64,000 bases of DNA from Lentisalinibacter sediminis (GTDB lineage Bacteria > Pseudomonadota > Gammaproteobacteria > Steroidobacterales > Woeseiaceae), in NCBI RefSeq assembly GCF_040706615.1, contig NZ_JAPDRF010000008.1, forward strand, positions 59,639 through 123,638, given 5' to 3'. Position 1 is the stretch's first letter, and each line of letters opens with the position of its first letter. Below are positions 7,990 through 16,158 of the stretch, one piece after another. The position numbers and the translations under genes are program-made. Below the pieces are notes generated by a model. The model saw only the letters and a program-made list of their open reading frames with translations, had not been told where the DNA came from and ran no database searches.

Positions 7990-9684
7990 ATGGGCAGCGA
8001 ACAGCACGTATCACCGAAGTCGGACATCGAGATCGCCCGTCAGGCCGAACTGCGTCCGATCGTGGAGGTGGCCGGCGAGCTCGGCATCGGCGAGGAGAAC
8101 CTCCTGCCCTACGGCCACGACAAGGCCAAGGTCTCGCTGGACTACATCCGCACGCTCGGAGACCGCCCCGACGGCAAGCTGATCCTGGTGGCCGGCATCA
8201 CCCCCACCAGGGCGGGCGAAGGCAAGACCACGGCCACGGTGGGCCTGGGCGACGCACTACGACGCATCGGCCGCCAGGCCTCGATCTGCCTGCGCGAGCC
8301 GTCGCTGGGCCCCTGCTTCGGCATGAAGGGCGGTGCGGCCGGCGGCGGCTACGCCCAGGTGGTGCCCATGGAGGACATCAACCTCCACTTCACCGGCGAC
8401 ATGCACGCCATCGGCGCGGCCCATAACCTGCTGGCGGCCCTGGTCGACAACCACATCTACTGGGACAACGAGTGCGGCATCGACAGCCGCCGGGTCGTCT
8501 GGCGCCGGGTCATGGACATGAACGACCGGGCGCTCAGGGAGATCACCGCGGGCCTCGGCGGCGTCACCAACGGTTATCCCCGCACCGACGGCTTCGACAT
8601 CACCGTGGCCTCGGAAGTGATGGCCATCCTCTGCCTCGCCGAGGGTCTCACCGACCTGCGCCAGCGCATCGGGCGCATCATCGTGGGCTACGACCGCGCC
8701 ATGAATCCGGTCCATGCGGCGGACCTGGAGGCCGACGGCGCGATGACCGTGCTGCTGAAGGAAGCCATCCAGCCGAACCTGGTGCAGACGCTGGAGCACA
8801 CGCCCACCTTCATCCACGGCGGCCCGTTCGCGAACATCGCCCACGGCTGCAACTCGGTGCTGGCCACGCGCACGGCGCTGAAACTCTCCGACTACGTGGT
8901 GACCGAGGCCGGCTTCGGCGCCGATCTCGGCGCCGAGAAGTTCTTCGACATCAAATGCCGCAGCGCCGGCCTGAAACCCGACTGCGCCGTGATCGTCGCC
9001 ACCATCCGGGCGCTGAAGATGCACGGCGGCGTCACCGAGGACAAGCTCGACCACGAGAACCTGGTGGCGGTGGCGAAGGGCTTCGACAACCTGGCCCGGC
9101 ACGTGGAGAATACCCGCGGTTTCGGCGTGCCGGTGGTCGTCGCCCTGAACCGTTTCTCCACCGACACGAAGGCGGAGTTCGACATGGTGCGCCAGGCCTG
9201 CGCCGAACTCGACATCCTGTGCGTGGCCTGCGACCACTGGGCGGAAGGCGGCGCGGGCGCCGTCGAACTCGCCGAGGCGGTGGTCGACCTGGTCGAGCGG
9301 GACGGCGCCGAGTTCCGCTATCTCTATCCCGAGGACATGCCGCTGTGGGACAAGATCCGCACGGTGGCTCAGAACATCTACCGCGCGCAGGGCATCATCG
9401 CCGACCAGAAGGTGCGCGACCAGATCGCCCGCTACCAGGAGACCGGCTACGGCCACTTCCCGGTGTGCATCGCCAAGACACCCCTGAGCTTCACCACGGA
9501 CCCCAACGTCAAGGGCATTCCGAAGAACCACGTGGTACCCGTCCGCGAGGTGCGGCTGGCCAATGGCGCCGGCTTCCTGGTGGCCATCTGCGGCAACATC
9601 ATGACCATGCCCGGCCTGCCCCGCCGCCCCGCCGCGCGCAACATGCGCATCGACGCCGACGGCAACGTGGATGGCCTCGCCTGA
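7990..9684 (+). CDS. fhs: formate--tetrahydrofolate ligase
   Basis: A 564-residue protein, the usual length of formyltetrahydrofolate synthetase. The nucleotide loop TPTRAGEGKT is at residues 71-80, followed by REPSLGPCFGMKGGAAGGG and EDINLHFTGDMHAI, all invariant in the family. It makes 10-formyl-THF from formate, THF and ATP in the cytoplasm, feeding C1 metabolism. A GGAG ribosome binding site lies just upstream. It is codirectional with and 45 bases behind hypE, so it may share the hyp transcript. It is followed at once by structured repeat element A. Confidence 0.97.
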   Translation: MGSEQHVSPKSDIEIARQAELRPIVEVAGELGIGEENLLPYGHDKAKVSLDYIRTLGDRPDGKLILVAGITPTRAGEGKTTATVGLGDALRRIGRQASICLREPSLGPCFGMKGGAAGGGYAQVVPMEDINLHFTGDMHAIGAAHNLLAALVDNHIYWDNECGIDSRRVVWRRVMDMNDRALREITAGLGGVTNGYPRTDGFDITVASEVMAILCLAEGLTDLRQRIGRIIVGYDRAMNPVHAADLEADGAMTVLLKEAIQPNLVQTLEHTPTFIHGGPFANIAHGCNSVLATRTALKLSDYVVTEAGFGADLGAEKFFDIKCRSAGLKPDCAVIVATIRALKMHGGVTEDKLDHENLVAVAKGFDNLARHVENTRGFGVPVVVALNRFSTDTKAEFDMVRQACAELDILCVACDHWAEGGAGAVELAEAVVDLVERDGAEFRYLYPEDMPLWDKIRTVAQNIYRAQGIIADQKVRDQIARYQETGYGHFPVCIAKTPLSFTTDPNVKGIPKNHVVPVREVRLANGAGFLVAICGNIMTMPGLPRRPAARNMRIDADGNVDGLA

Positions 9685-9689
9685 AGACT

Positions 9690-10068
9690 GTAGGAGGGCC
9701 TTCAGGCCCGAACTTGCCTTCTATTGGCGCAGGCCCGCCATCGGGTGGGCAAGGGTCGCGGGGACGCTCAGTCGGACGTCCTGTCCTCCTTCGCTTCGGC
9801 CAGGCCTCCTTCCCGCCGTCCTGGCTCCAGTCGGCCCGGACGACCCCGCAACCCTTGCCCACCCGCTGACGGGCCCCTAGCCGAGAGGTCTGGCACCAGT
9901 CAGCAGGCGTCACTGACTGGCGGATCTTCTCGGCTACCGCGAGGCGGCCGTCATGCGGGGGTATCCATCGCCGCGACCTTTTGTCGGGAGCAAGATGGAT
10001 ACCCCCGCAGGGCGGCCATAAAAGAACGGGGGTCTGGCAGGGCGTATCGGGCCTGAAGGCCCTCCCAC
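9690..10068. repeat. structured element A: REP-bounded multi-hairpin intergenic repeat
   Basis: A 379-base element between fhs and the universal stress gene, bounded by inverted copies of a GTAG-type REP palindrome: 9690-9711 (GTAGGAGGGCC-TTCA-GGCCCGA) and 10047-10068 (outer end read as GTGGGAGG). Inside are several perfect or near-perfect hairpins: 16-base arms at 9954-9969 and 9994-10009; TAGCCGAGA/TCTCGGCTA around 9878-9945; CCAGTCAG/CTGACTGG around 9895-9920; and 22-base arms at 9742-9763 and 9844-9865 with one G-T exception. Its half from about 9865 to 10068 matches the reverse complement of element B at 29130-29380. No credible coding frame is present. Confidence 0.85.
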
Positions 10069-10146
10069 AGCGGTTCGCAGACCGATCCTTCAGCCCTCCG
10101 AGCGCGATTTTGCTATCCTTCGCAGCGTCATTTCGGGAGAGTAAAC

Positions 10147-11007
10147 ATGGCTGACCGGCAGAAGATTTTCGTCATCCTGGACCCCACCACCATGAACCAG
10201 CCGTCCCTGGTCATGGCCGAGACCATCGCCGCCGACGAGCAGGCTTCGGGCGCGGCCGACGTCGCGCTGCACCTTTATTGCTGCATAGCGGAAGAAGAGG
10301 TTCGGCGGCCGCCGAATCTCGACGATGCGACGGCCATCGCCGAGGAACTGTCCCGCATCGAGAGCTGGGTGGAACGGCTGGCGGAGCATGGCCGTTCGAA
10401 GGGCCTGCAGGTCGGCACCGAGGTGGAGGTCAAGGCGGACTGGCGCCAGGCAATCGTGGATGCGATCGCGCGCGGCTCAAGCACGCTGGCGGTCAAGAAT
10501 ATGACCAATCAGTCGCGTCTCCGGCGCTGGCTCAAGGAGACCTCGGACTGGCGGCTGCTGCGTGACGCAAAGTGTCCGGTGCTGCTCGTGAAGTCCTATG
10601 CTCGCCGGCACATCAAAAAGGTTCTCGTCGCCATCAAGCATCGACCGGAGACCGACACCTATCGCGCCGCGAACGATCGACTGCTCGAAGCCGGACGCCG
10701 GATCGCCACCAACGTCGGCGCGGAACTCAATGTCGTCACGGTTTACCCGGACACGAGCGACTACCCGGACCGGCAACGCTTCGCGGATCGCTGCGGCCTG
10801 CCCCGCAACCAGGTCCGGGCGGAGATGGGCAAGCCCGAAGAGGCGATTGCCACGGCGGCTAGGGAACTGGAGGCGGATCTGGTCGTCATCGCACGCGTAT
10901 CGCAGCCGGACACCGAGACGAAGCTCGGGCACACCGCCGAGAGGGTCATCGACGGCCTCTACTGCAATATCCTCGTGCTGCCGATGAGAGAGGAATCAAA
11001 GGCCTGA
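10147..11007 (+). CDS. tandem universal stress protein (UspE-like)
   Basis: A 286-residue protein built of two Usp/HUP-type domains, roughly residues 1-145 and 150-286. The second has KKVLVAIKHRPETD at its start and ELEADLVVIARVSQ with LGHTAERVIDGLYCNILVLP at its end, the normal Usp layout. The canonical ATP-binding Gly-Ser end is replaced by G-H-T-A-E-R, as is common in UspE/UspF-type proteins. Such proteins bind nucleotides or metals and help survival in stationary phase or stress. A GGGAGAG site precedes the ATG. It stands alone, with element A upstream, so it probably has its own promoter between 10070 and 10140. Confidence 0.88.
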   Translation: MADRQKIFVILDPTTMNQPSLVMAETIAADEQASGAADVALHLYCCIAEEEVRRPPNLDDATAIAEELSRIESWVERLAEHGRSKGLQVGTEVEVKADWRQAIVDAIARGSSTLAVKNMTNQSRLRRWLKETSDWRLLRDAKCPVLLVKSYARRHIKKVLVAIKHRPETDTYRAANDRLLEAGRRIATNVGAELNVVTVYPDTSDYPDRQRFADRCGLPRNQVRAEMGKPEEAIATAARELEADLVVIARVSQPDTETKLGHTAERVIDGLYCNILVLPMREESKA

Positions 11008-11031
11008 CCGGCCGCGCGCCGGCCCGGGGCG

Positions 11032-12534
11032 TCACCCCTCGAGCCGTTCGGCCCGGCGCACGATCTCCCGCACGGCGCCACCGACGAGCGGCCCGTAGAA
11101 TGGCAGGTGCGCGTACCAGTACAGCAGCCCCCAGATGCCGGCGGGGTGCCAGTAGCAGCAGAGCTCGACGACCCGTTTGCCGCACGATTCGCCGTCCCGC
11201 TCCCGGATGGTGAATTCCTGCAGGCCCGAGCCCGGCGCCCGCATCAGCATCGACCAGGTGATCCGCTCGTTCGGCTCGATCCCGAGCACGCGCCAGCCAT
11301 CGACCACATCGCCCATGCGCACGGCGTCGGGGTCGCGCCGACCCGTACGGAAACTGGGTCCGCCGATCAGCCAGTCGAAGACGCGACGCAGCCACCACAG
11401 GAAGCGGTACGAGAAGAAGTCGCCGTCGGCGCCGAATCCCTGCAGCACGCGAAAGATCGACTCCCGGCTCGCCGTGGTCTGCGCTTCCCCGCAATAGCGC
11501 TTGGCGTAGAACGAGTATTCCGGGTTCCAGTCCCGGCAGGCGATCGACCCCTCCACCCAGCGCGCCGGCACGTCGTGGTTCTTCTCCGCCTCCAGCGTGG
11601 CAGCGACAGATTCGCGAAAGGTGAGCAGCCGTTGCGGGACGAGGCGGCGGATCTCTTCGTCGTCGCCAACGTAATCGTGGGCCAGGCCCTCGACCAGCGA
11701 CATGGCCGTGGTCGGCGGCACCGAGGTCACGAAGTAGAGCCAGTAGCTCGATAGCTTGGGCGTCAGCACCGGCACCGGGATGACCAGCGGGTTCTTGCCG
11801 ACGAACCCGGCGTAGATGTCCATGATCTCCTGGTAGGTCAGGACGTCGGGTCCCGCCAGTTCGAATGTCTGATCGCCCTCGAGCGGCAGGTCTGCCGCGG
11901 CGATCGTATAGGTGAGAACATTGTCCAGCGCGATCGGCGTCGAGCGCCTCCGCACCCACTTCGGCGTGATCATCAACGGCAGGTAGTTCACGAGGTCGCG
12001 GATGACCTCGAACGCGGCCGACCCCGGGCCGACGATCATCGCAGCCTGCAGCTCGATGACCTGGATATCGCCGTCGCGGAGCGCATCGCCCACCACGGCG
12101 CGGCCTTCCATGTGCCGGGATCGCTCCTCTTTCGGCATGATGCCGCCGAGGTAGACGATGCGGCGCACGCCGGCGGCCTCGCAGGCCCTGCGGGCGTTCT
12201 CTGCGGCGCGCCGTTCGACGGGCACAAAGTCGCCGCCGGTCCACATCATGTGCACGAGGTAGTAGACGACGTCGGCGCCCTCGAGCACCGGCGCGAGAGT
12301 CTTCGGCTCGAGCACGTCCGCGGACAGGCAGTCGACGCCCTCCCATTCACGCGCCTCCAGCACGGCGGCATTCCTCGCGACGGCGCGCACGTGCCAGCCC
12401 TGGCGGGCCAGTGCCGGCGTGAGGTTGGAGCCCATGTAGCCGCTCGCGCCCAGCACCACTGCAATCCGCCCCGCCCCGTCGGGGAGCTGGTAAGAGGCGA
12501 CACGATCGTCGACGGCCGGGCTGTCCGCGCTCAT
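11032..12534 (-). CDS. NAD(P)-binding SDR/NmrA-like protein with C-terminal DUF2867 domain
   Basis: A 500-residue protein. The N-terminal half is a Rossmann fold with VVLGASGYMGSN (dinucleotide loop at about 29-35), LSADVLEPKTL, and YYLVHMMW in place of the classical YxxxK catalytic pair. The C-terminal part, after about residue 310, has the DUF2867 pattern (GDVVDGWRVLGIEPNERITW, LCCYWHPAGIWGLLYWYAHLPFYG), a helix-grip-like domain with hydrophobic patches. The family (related to E. coli YbjT) is poorly characterised; a membrane- or quinone-associated reductase role is only a guess. It converges with the universal stress gene and has a free-standing promoter region to its right. Confidence 0.8.
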   Translation of the reverse strand: MSADSPAVDDRVASYQLPDGAGRIAVVLGASGYMGSNLTPALARQGWHVRAVARNAAVLEAREWEGVDCLSADVLEPKTLAPVLEGADVVYYLVHMMWTGGDFVPVERRAAENARRACEAAGVRRIVYLGGIMPKEERSRHMEGRAVVGDALRDGDIQVIELQAAMIVGPGSAAFEVIRDLVNYLPLMITPKWVRRRSTPIALDNVLTYTIAAADLPLEGDQTFELAGPDVLTYQEIMDIYAGFVGKNPLVIPVPVLTPKLSSYWLYFVTSVPPTTAMSLVEGLAHDYVGDDEEIRRLVPQRLLTFRESVAATLEAEKNHDVPARWVEGSIACRDWNPEYSFYAKRYCGEAQTTASRESIFRVLQGFGADGDFFSYRFLWWLRRVFDWLIGGPSFRTGRRDPDAVRMGDVVDGWRVLGIEPNERITWSMLMRAPGSGLQEFTIRERDGESCGKRVVELCCYWHPAGIWGLLYWYAHLPFYGPLVGGAVREIVRRAERLEG

Positions 12535-12683
12535 TGGGTCATTCTACGGCAGCGTCGCCTGCATTAACGCCTCGGATATTGCTGACATCGAATCAGGCGC
12601 GGGCATCATTCCTCGCCTATACTTGAGCACGACCGCCGCCAGGCAGTGGCGGGCACCACATCCATCAGTGGCGGGGGAAGATC

Positions 12684-13307
12684 ATGGGACTGGAAGTCAT
12701 CGGCGCCGGCGTCGGCCGCACGGGTACCTATTCGCTGAAGCTGGCACTGAACCGCCTCGGCGTGGGCCCGTGTCATCACATGGAGGAAGTCCTCCACAAC
12801 ATGCCGGCCCAGGTGCCGCTCTGGTCGGCGGCCACCGCCGGGAAGCCGGACTGGTCGCAGATCTACGAGGGTTACGGCAGCGCGGTGGACTGGCCCACCG
12901 CCGGCTTCTTCCGCGAACTGGCAGGGGAATATCCCTCCGCCCGATTCGTGTTGACGCTGCGTGACCCGGAAAGATGGGCCGACAGCTTCGGTGCGACGAT
13001 CTATACCCTGCTTGCCGGCAGAGACCAGGCTCCCGAGGAGATGCGTGCCTGGCTGGACATGGCCGCCAGCGTAATCGCCAGGACGGGTTTTCCGCCCGGC
13101 CTCGATCGCGACGGGCTGGTCGCGGCCTTCACAGCGCATAACGACGCGGTCAGAGAGGCCATCCCGGCCGACCAGTTGCTCGTCTTCGAGGTCAGGCAGG
13201 GGTGGGAACCGCTCTGCGCCTTTCTGGGCATGCCGGTGCCGGATGAAGAATTCCCCCGCACCAATCACCGGGAGGAGTTCTGGGATCGGGTCAACGGCAA
13301 TATCTGA
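12684..13307 (+). CDS. sulfotransferase-family protein
   Basis: A 207-residue protein of the bacterial/animal P-loop sulfotransferase group (Sulfotransfer_4 type). The 5'-phosphosulfate loop is GAGVGRTGTYSLK at residues 7-19 and the 3'-phosphate region is RFVLTLRDPERWADS at about 93-107. The family moves sulfate from PAPS to an acceptor hydroxyl or amine; some members are inactive or bind other nucleotides. The acceptor is unknown. A GGGGGAAG site precedes the ATG. It is followed 14 bases later by the GFA-family gene and is probably cotranscribed. Confidence 0.8.
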   Translation: MGLEVIGAGVGRTGTYSLKLALNRLGVGPCHHMEEVLHNMPAQVPLWSAATAGKPDWSQIYEGYGSAVDWPTAGFFRELAGEYPSARFVLTLRDPERWADSFGATIYTLLAGRDQAPEEMRAWLDMAASVIARTGFPPGLDRDGLVAAFTAHNDAVREAIPADQLLVFEVRQGWEPLCAFLGMPVPDEEFPRTNHREEFWDRVNGNI

Positions 13308-13321
13308 CCGAGGAGATCGAC

Positions 13322-13735
13322 ATGGCCACTGAATACACCGGAGGATGCCTCTGCGGAAACATCCGCTTCTCCTGCAGCGCGAATCCCGAGTACACGTTCT
13401 TCTGTCACTGCACTGACTGCCAGCGCACCGGCGGCAGTCCGTTCTCCGTGGAACTGATGGTCTCGTCGGAGTCGTTCGACGTGCAGGGCAAGACGCAGAC
13501 CTACACGGTCGACGGCAACTCCGGCAAGGAGGTACACCGGCACTTCTGCCCCGAGTGCGGATCGGGCCTCTGGGTGGAATGCGACTCCGACCCGGGGTAT
13601 GTCTTCCTGAAGGCGGGCGCCCTCGACGACGCGGGATGGGTCAGGCCCGACATGCACATTTTCACGACGTCGAAGCAACCCTGGGTGGAGCTGGGAGATT
13701 CGCTGCCGCGATACGAGAGAATGCCGCCCGCATAG
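13322..13735 (+). CDS. GFA/CENP-V family zinc protein
   Basis: A 137-residue protein with all zinc-binding cysteines of the glutathione-dependent formaldehyde-activating (GFA) fold: C9 and C11 in GGCLCG, C28, C30 and C33 in FCHCTDCQ, and C76 and C79 in FCPECG. The founding member adds glutathione to formaldehyde, but most homologues have no known substrate. A GAGGAG site precedes the ATG by 6 bases. It lies 14 bases after the sulfotransferase gene, forming a two-gene unit. Confidence 0.88.
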   Translation: MATEYTGGCLCGNIRFSCSANPEYTFFCHCTDCQRTGGSPFSVELMVSSESFDVQGKTQTYTVDGNSGKEVHRHFCPECGSGLWVECDSDPGYVFLKAGALDDAGWVRPDMHIFTTSKQPWVELGDSLPRYERMPPA

Positions 13736-13832
13736 CCGGGTGTGGCGCTAACCACCCGCTCGCAATTTGACGACCATAAGAGAGAGATCACTGCACGTTT
13801 CTATGCCCGGTATTCGGGCAGTAATCGCTTGT

Positions 13833-14633
13833 CTACTTCTCACAAGTATATAAGAACCGCAACAAACGCCTCTCTGAAGTCAGAGTGTGAACGCATTCCA
13901 GGAATCGCTGCACTCCTAGAAAATTTTCATTGCCTTCACATTCGATTAGCGCGTCTTTTCTTTTTTCGCGCGCATCATGCCAACGTTTAGACAATCGAGC
14001 AGAATTCTCCGTGGTATCACGAGCTTCAAGGAGCGTGAGGCCGGATTCTTCGATTAGTTGCTCATTCACACCCGGGGGACTAAAGAAATACATTCCCACC
14101 GAGCTTCGAGTCTCGATCTCTTCGTTGGAAACTACCCCACCAATGACCAGGGCATCACTGAAAACGAATCGCCCGCCGGTTTTGAGTAACCGTTGCGTGT
14201 TGGTTAGAACTTGTTTTCGAAGAGGAACATGACACAGGACATCAGTGGAATAGATGGCGTCGAACGAATTATCTTCATAGGGTAGTTTTTTGGACGCATC
14301 ATGTTGTTCGAATTCTACGATATCGCTGACTTCTTCATTTTCAGCCAGAGCAGTGGCTGTTTTGACGCCCGATGCATTTATCTCGAACCCTACGATCCGA
14401 CAGCCGATACGTTTCGCCAAGCCTACAGCGTACCCCCCGGATCCACATCCAATTTCCAGGACCGATGAATCAGCTGACAGCTGAAGTAACTCAGGTATTT
14501 CATGAGACTCCGCAGTTGAAACCCAACTCGTTTGCCCGTAGTCCTCCCCATAGGTTTCGCGCCGGATTTCGCTATATGTTTCCAGCGAATAATTACTGTA
14601 AGAACTATCGTACAGATCAACATTCGTGGTCAT
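13833..14633 (-). CDS. SAM-dependent class I methyltransferase (AT-richer, probably acquired)
   Basis: A 266-residue methyltransferase. Motif I is VLEIGCGSGG at 58-67, followed by a motif II acidic turn (GFEINASG) and DAIYSTDVLCHVP, then LLKTGGRFVFSD (motif III). This matches small-molecule methyltransferases of the UbiE/sarcosine-dimethylglycine type, but the substrate is not evident. Codon use and base composition are clearly AT-richer than all genes before 13700 and after 16150, suggesting transfer. It converges on the GFA gene, with a gap of about 97 bases. Confidence 0.8.
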   Translation of the reverse strand: MTTNVDLYDSSYSNYSLETYSEIRRETYGEDYGQTSWVSTAESHEIPELLQLSADSSVLEIGCGSGGYAVGLAKRIGCRIVGFEINASGVKTATALAENEEVSDIVEFEQHDASKKLPYEDNSFDAIYSTDVLCHVPLRKQVLTNTQRLLKTGGRFVFSDALVIGGVVSNEEIETRSSVGMYFFSPPGVNEQLIEESGLTLLEARDTTENSARLSKRWHDAREKRKDALIECEGNENFLGVQRFLECVHTLTSERRLLRFLYTCEK

Positions 14634-14945
14634 TAGATTTACCCTTTTTTCGTACCGATTGATCTTGCAGGTAAGACGATAGCAAACCGGACTCGGTCAA
14701 CACACCCTTTCGATTTCCGGAGGCGATACGGAGGGAAAGAATGTCGCGCAAGCCGAGGGGCAAGAGGAGGCCGAACTCAATAGTGATAGGCCGATTAGGA
14801 ATGCGGAGCAGGGCCTCGATCGAGTTAGAGCAGCTTCTTCATGTACGTATGTTCTTTCGGAATAGAATAAGAGATCCTCAGATTGCTCGAGGTAACCGCG
14901 CCGGGAGAATAAAACAAGTGATTCCCCTGTTTACTCTGCAAGTCG
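14634..14945. other. divergent intergenic region with one doubtful short frame
   Basis: This 312-base AT-richer gap separates the methyltransferase from the DUF3943 gene. A rightward frame at 14741-14953 (70 residues, Arg-rich, beginning MSRKPRGK) has a good GGAGGG ribosome binding site 6 bases upstream and runs 8 bases into the next gene. Its composition resembles no known family; it may be a leader peptide coupling translation of the next gene or chance. Confidence 0.35.
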
Positions 14946-15737
14946 GTGATTAGTCTACTGACAGCGTTAATTGCCCGGTCGCGATTCATTCTATCGATCA
15001 ATGCGATCACGTTGCTGTCCATGTCATGCACGACTGGCCTGGCGATCGCCAAGGACGAAGCTTATGCAGAACCCGATTGGGTGGGAATGCGGCGCGACTT
15101 ATATAGCCTCATTGGCTGGCAGGTTGCAGCGACCGCTATCATCTATCATGCCCCGTTCGAATATTCGAACTGGAACGAAGAAGAAAAAGACAATCTCGGT
15201 TTCGAACAGTGGCGGAAAAACGTAACCGACCCAACATGGGATAAAGACCACTGGGCCGTCAACTACGTACTGCATCCCTATTGGGGGGCCGGTTATTACG
15301 TTCGTGGTCGCGAACGAGGTTTCTCTCGCCAGGGCTCATTCTGGATAGCCGTGTTCTACTCTTCAGTCTACGAATTCGGTGTCGAGTCCTTCTTGGAGCA
15401 GCCTTCTGTTCAAGATCTTATCGTCACACCGGTAGCAGGAGTAGCATTGGGACTTTGGTTCGACAATATCCGTGGCCGAATTCGGTCGCGAAGTCGAGAG
15501 CTACGTTGGACCGAGAAATTCATACTTGGCGTTACCGACCCTCTTGGCGCCTTGAATCAGGGTGTTGCCAGATTGTTCGGCATCGAAACCAATAGCGGGT
15601 CGACGCTGTCAGTCAATTTGCGTCCGGTTCTTGCTGCACGTGAGTCGTCTAGAAACGTCCAGCCGCCGGGAACGGACGTCAAGCATGGCGGTAGGAAGTT
15701 CGACGGTTTGGAACTGACGTTTCATTATCGATGGTGA
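14946..15737 (+). CDS. DUF3943-family periplasmic/outer-membrane protein
   Basis: A 263-residue protein from GTG 14946. The N-terminus has a signal-like hydrophobic segment ending near residue 35. The body shows the DUF3943 pattern: NYVLHPYWGAGYYVRGRERG, an SSVYEFGVESFLEQPSVQDLIVTP block and GVALGLWFDNIRGRI. The family is found in Gram-negative cell envelopes and its function is unknown. The C-terminus ends LELTFHYRW, an aromatic-terminated strand typical of outer-membrane beta barrels. An ATG at 15019 is an alternative but would cut the signal sequence. It is AT-richer than the flanking genome, like its neighbour. Confidence 0.72.
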   Translation: MISLLTALIARSRFILSINAITLLSMSCTTGLAIAKDEAYAEPDWVGMRRDLYSLIGWQVAATAIIYHAPFEYSNWNEEEKDNLGFEQWRKNVTDPTWDKDHWAVNYVLHPYWGAGYYVRGRERGFSRQGSFWIAVFYSSVYEFGVESFLEQPSVQDLIVTPVAGVALGLWFDNIRGRIRSRSRELRWTEKFILGVTDPLGALNQGVARLFGIETNSGSTLSVNLRPVLAARESSRNVQPPGTDVKHGGRKFDGLELTFHYRW

Positions 15738-16158
15738 CGACTTCCGATCCGGTTCGACAGAACATGAAGGCTCGTTTTCTCGTCCTTGGTTGAGAACGAA
15801 CGAGAGCTGGGCGATGACTTTTTCGCTCGATCCTTTTTATGCCTTTCGGCATTTCACCGGAAACATCTTCTGGAATCGACTTGAAGTCACACGCTCAAGT
15901 TAATTCGACGATCCTCTACCTCGTGGGATATCCGCTGTAGAGCGTAGTACGTAGTTGCTCGCGACACGGATCGATCATGCGCGGGTGCCCAAGATACCGA
16001 CCATCTTCTCCTAACAGCCCGCGGCGTGCGATACGCGAATCTCGATGATTCACGCACAAACAGCTTCGACGAGCGGATCTCACCCATGTTGGAGTGACCA
16101 CTGAAGTCACTGGTTCGGTTCCGGTAAACTGTCGGTATTCATCGCCGTCGGAGAACTC
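15738..16158. other. gene-free AT-richer tail of the acquired patch
   Basis: This 421-base stretch has no credible gene. It holds a possible weak terminator (arms at 15771-15781 and 15792-15804, T5 at 15819-15823) for the DUF3943 gene, and a small inverted repeat AGTGAC/GTCACT at 16093-16111. The upstream region of the hydrolase gene begins near 16100, where composition returns to GC-rich. Confidence 0.4.

Noticed and set aside
14741..14953. 70-codon frame before the DUF3943 gene
   Set aside because: Good ribosome binding site, but Arg-rich composition without family; mentioned only within the intergenic entry and not called as a gene.
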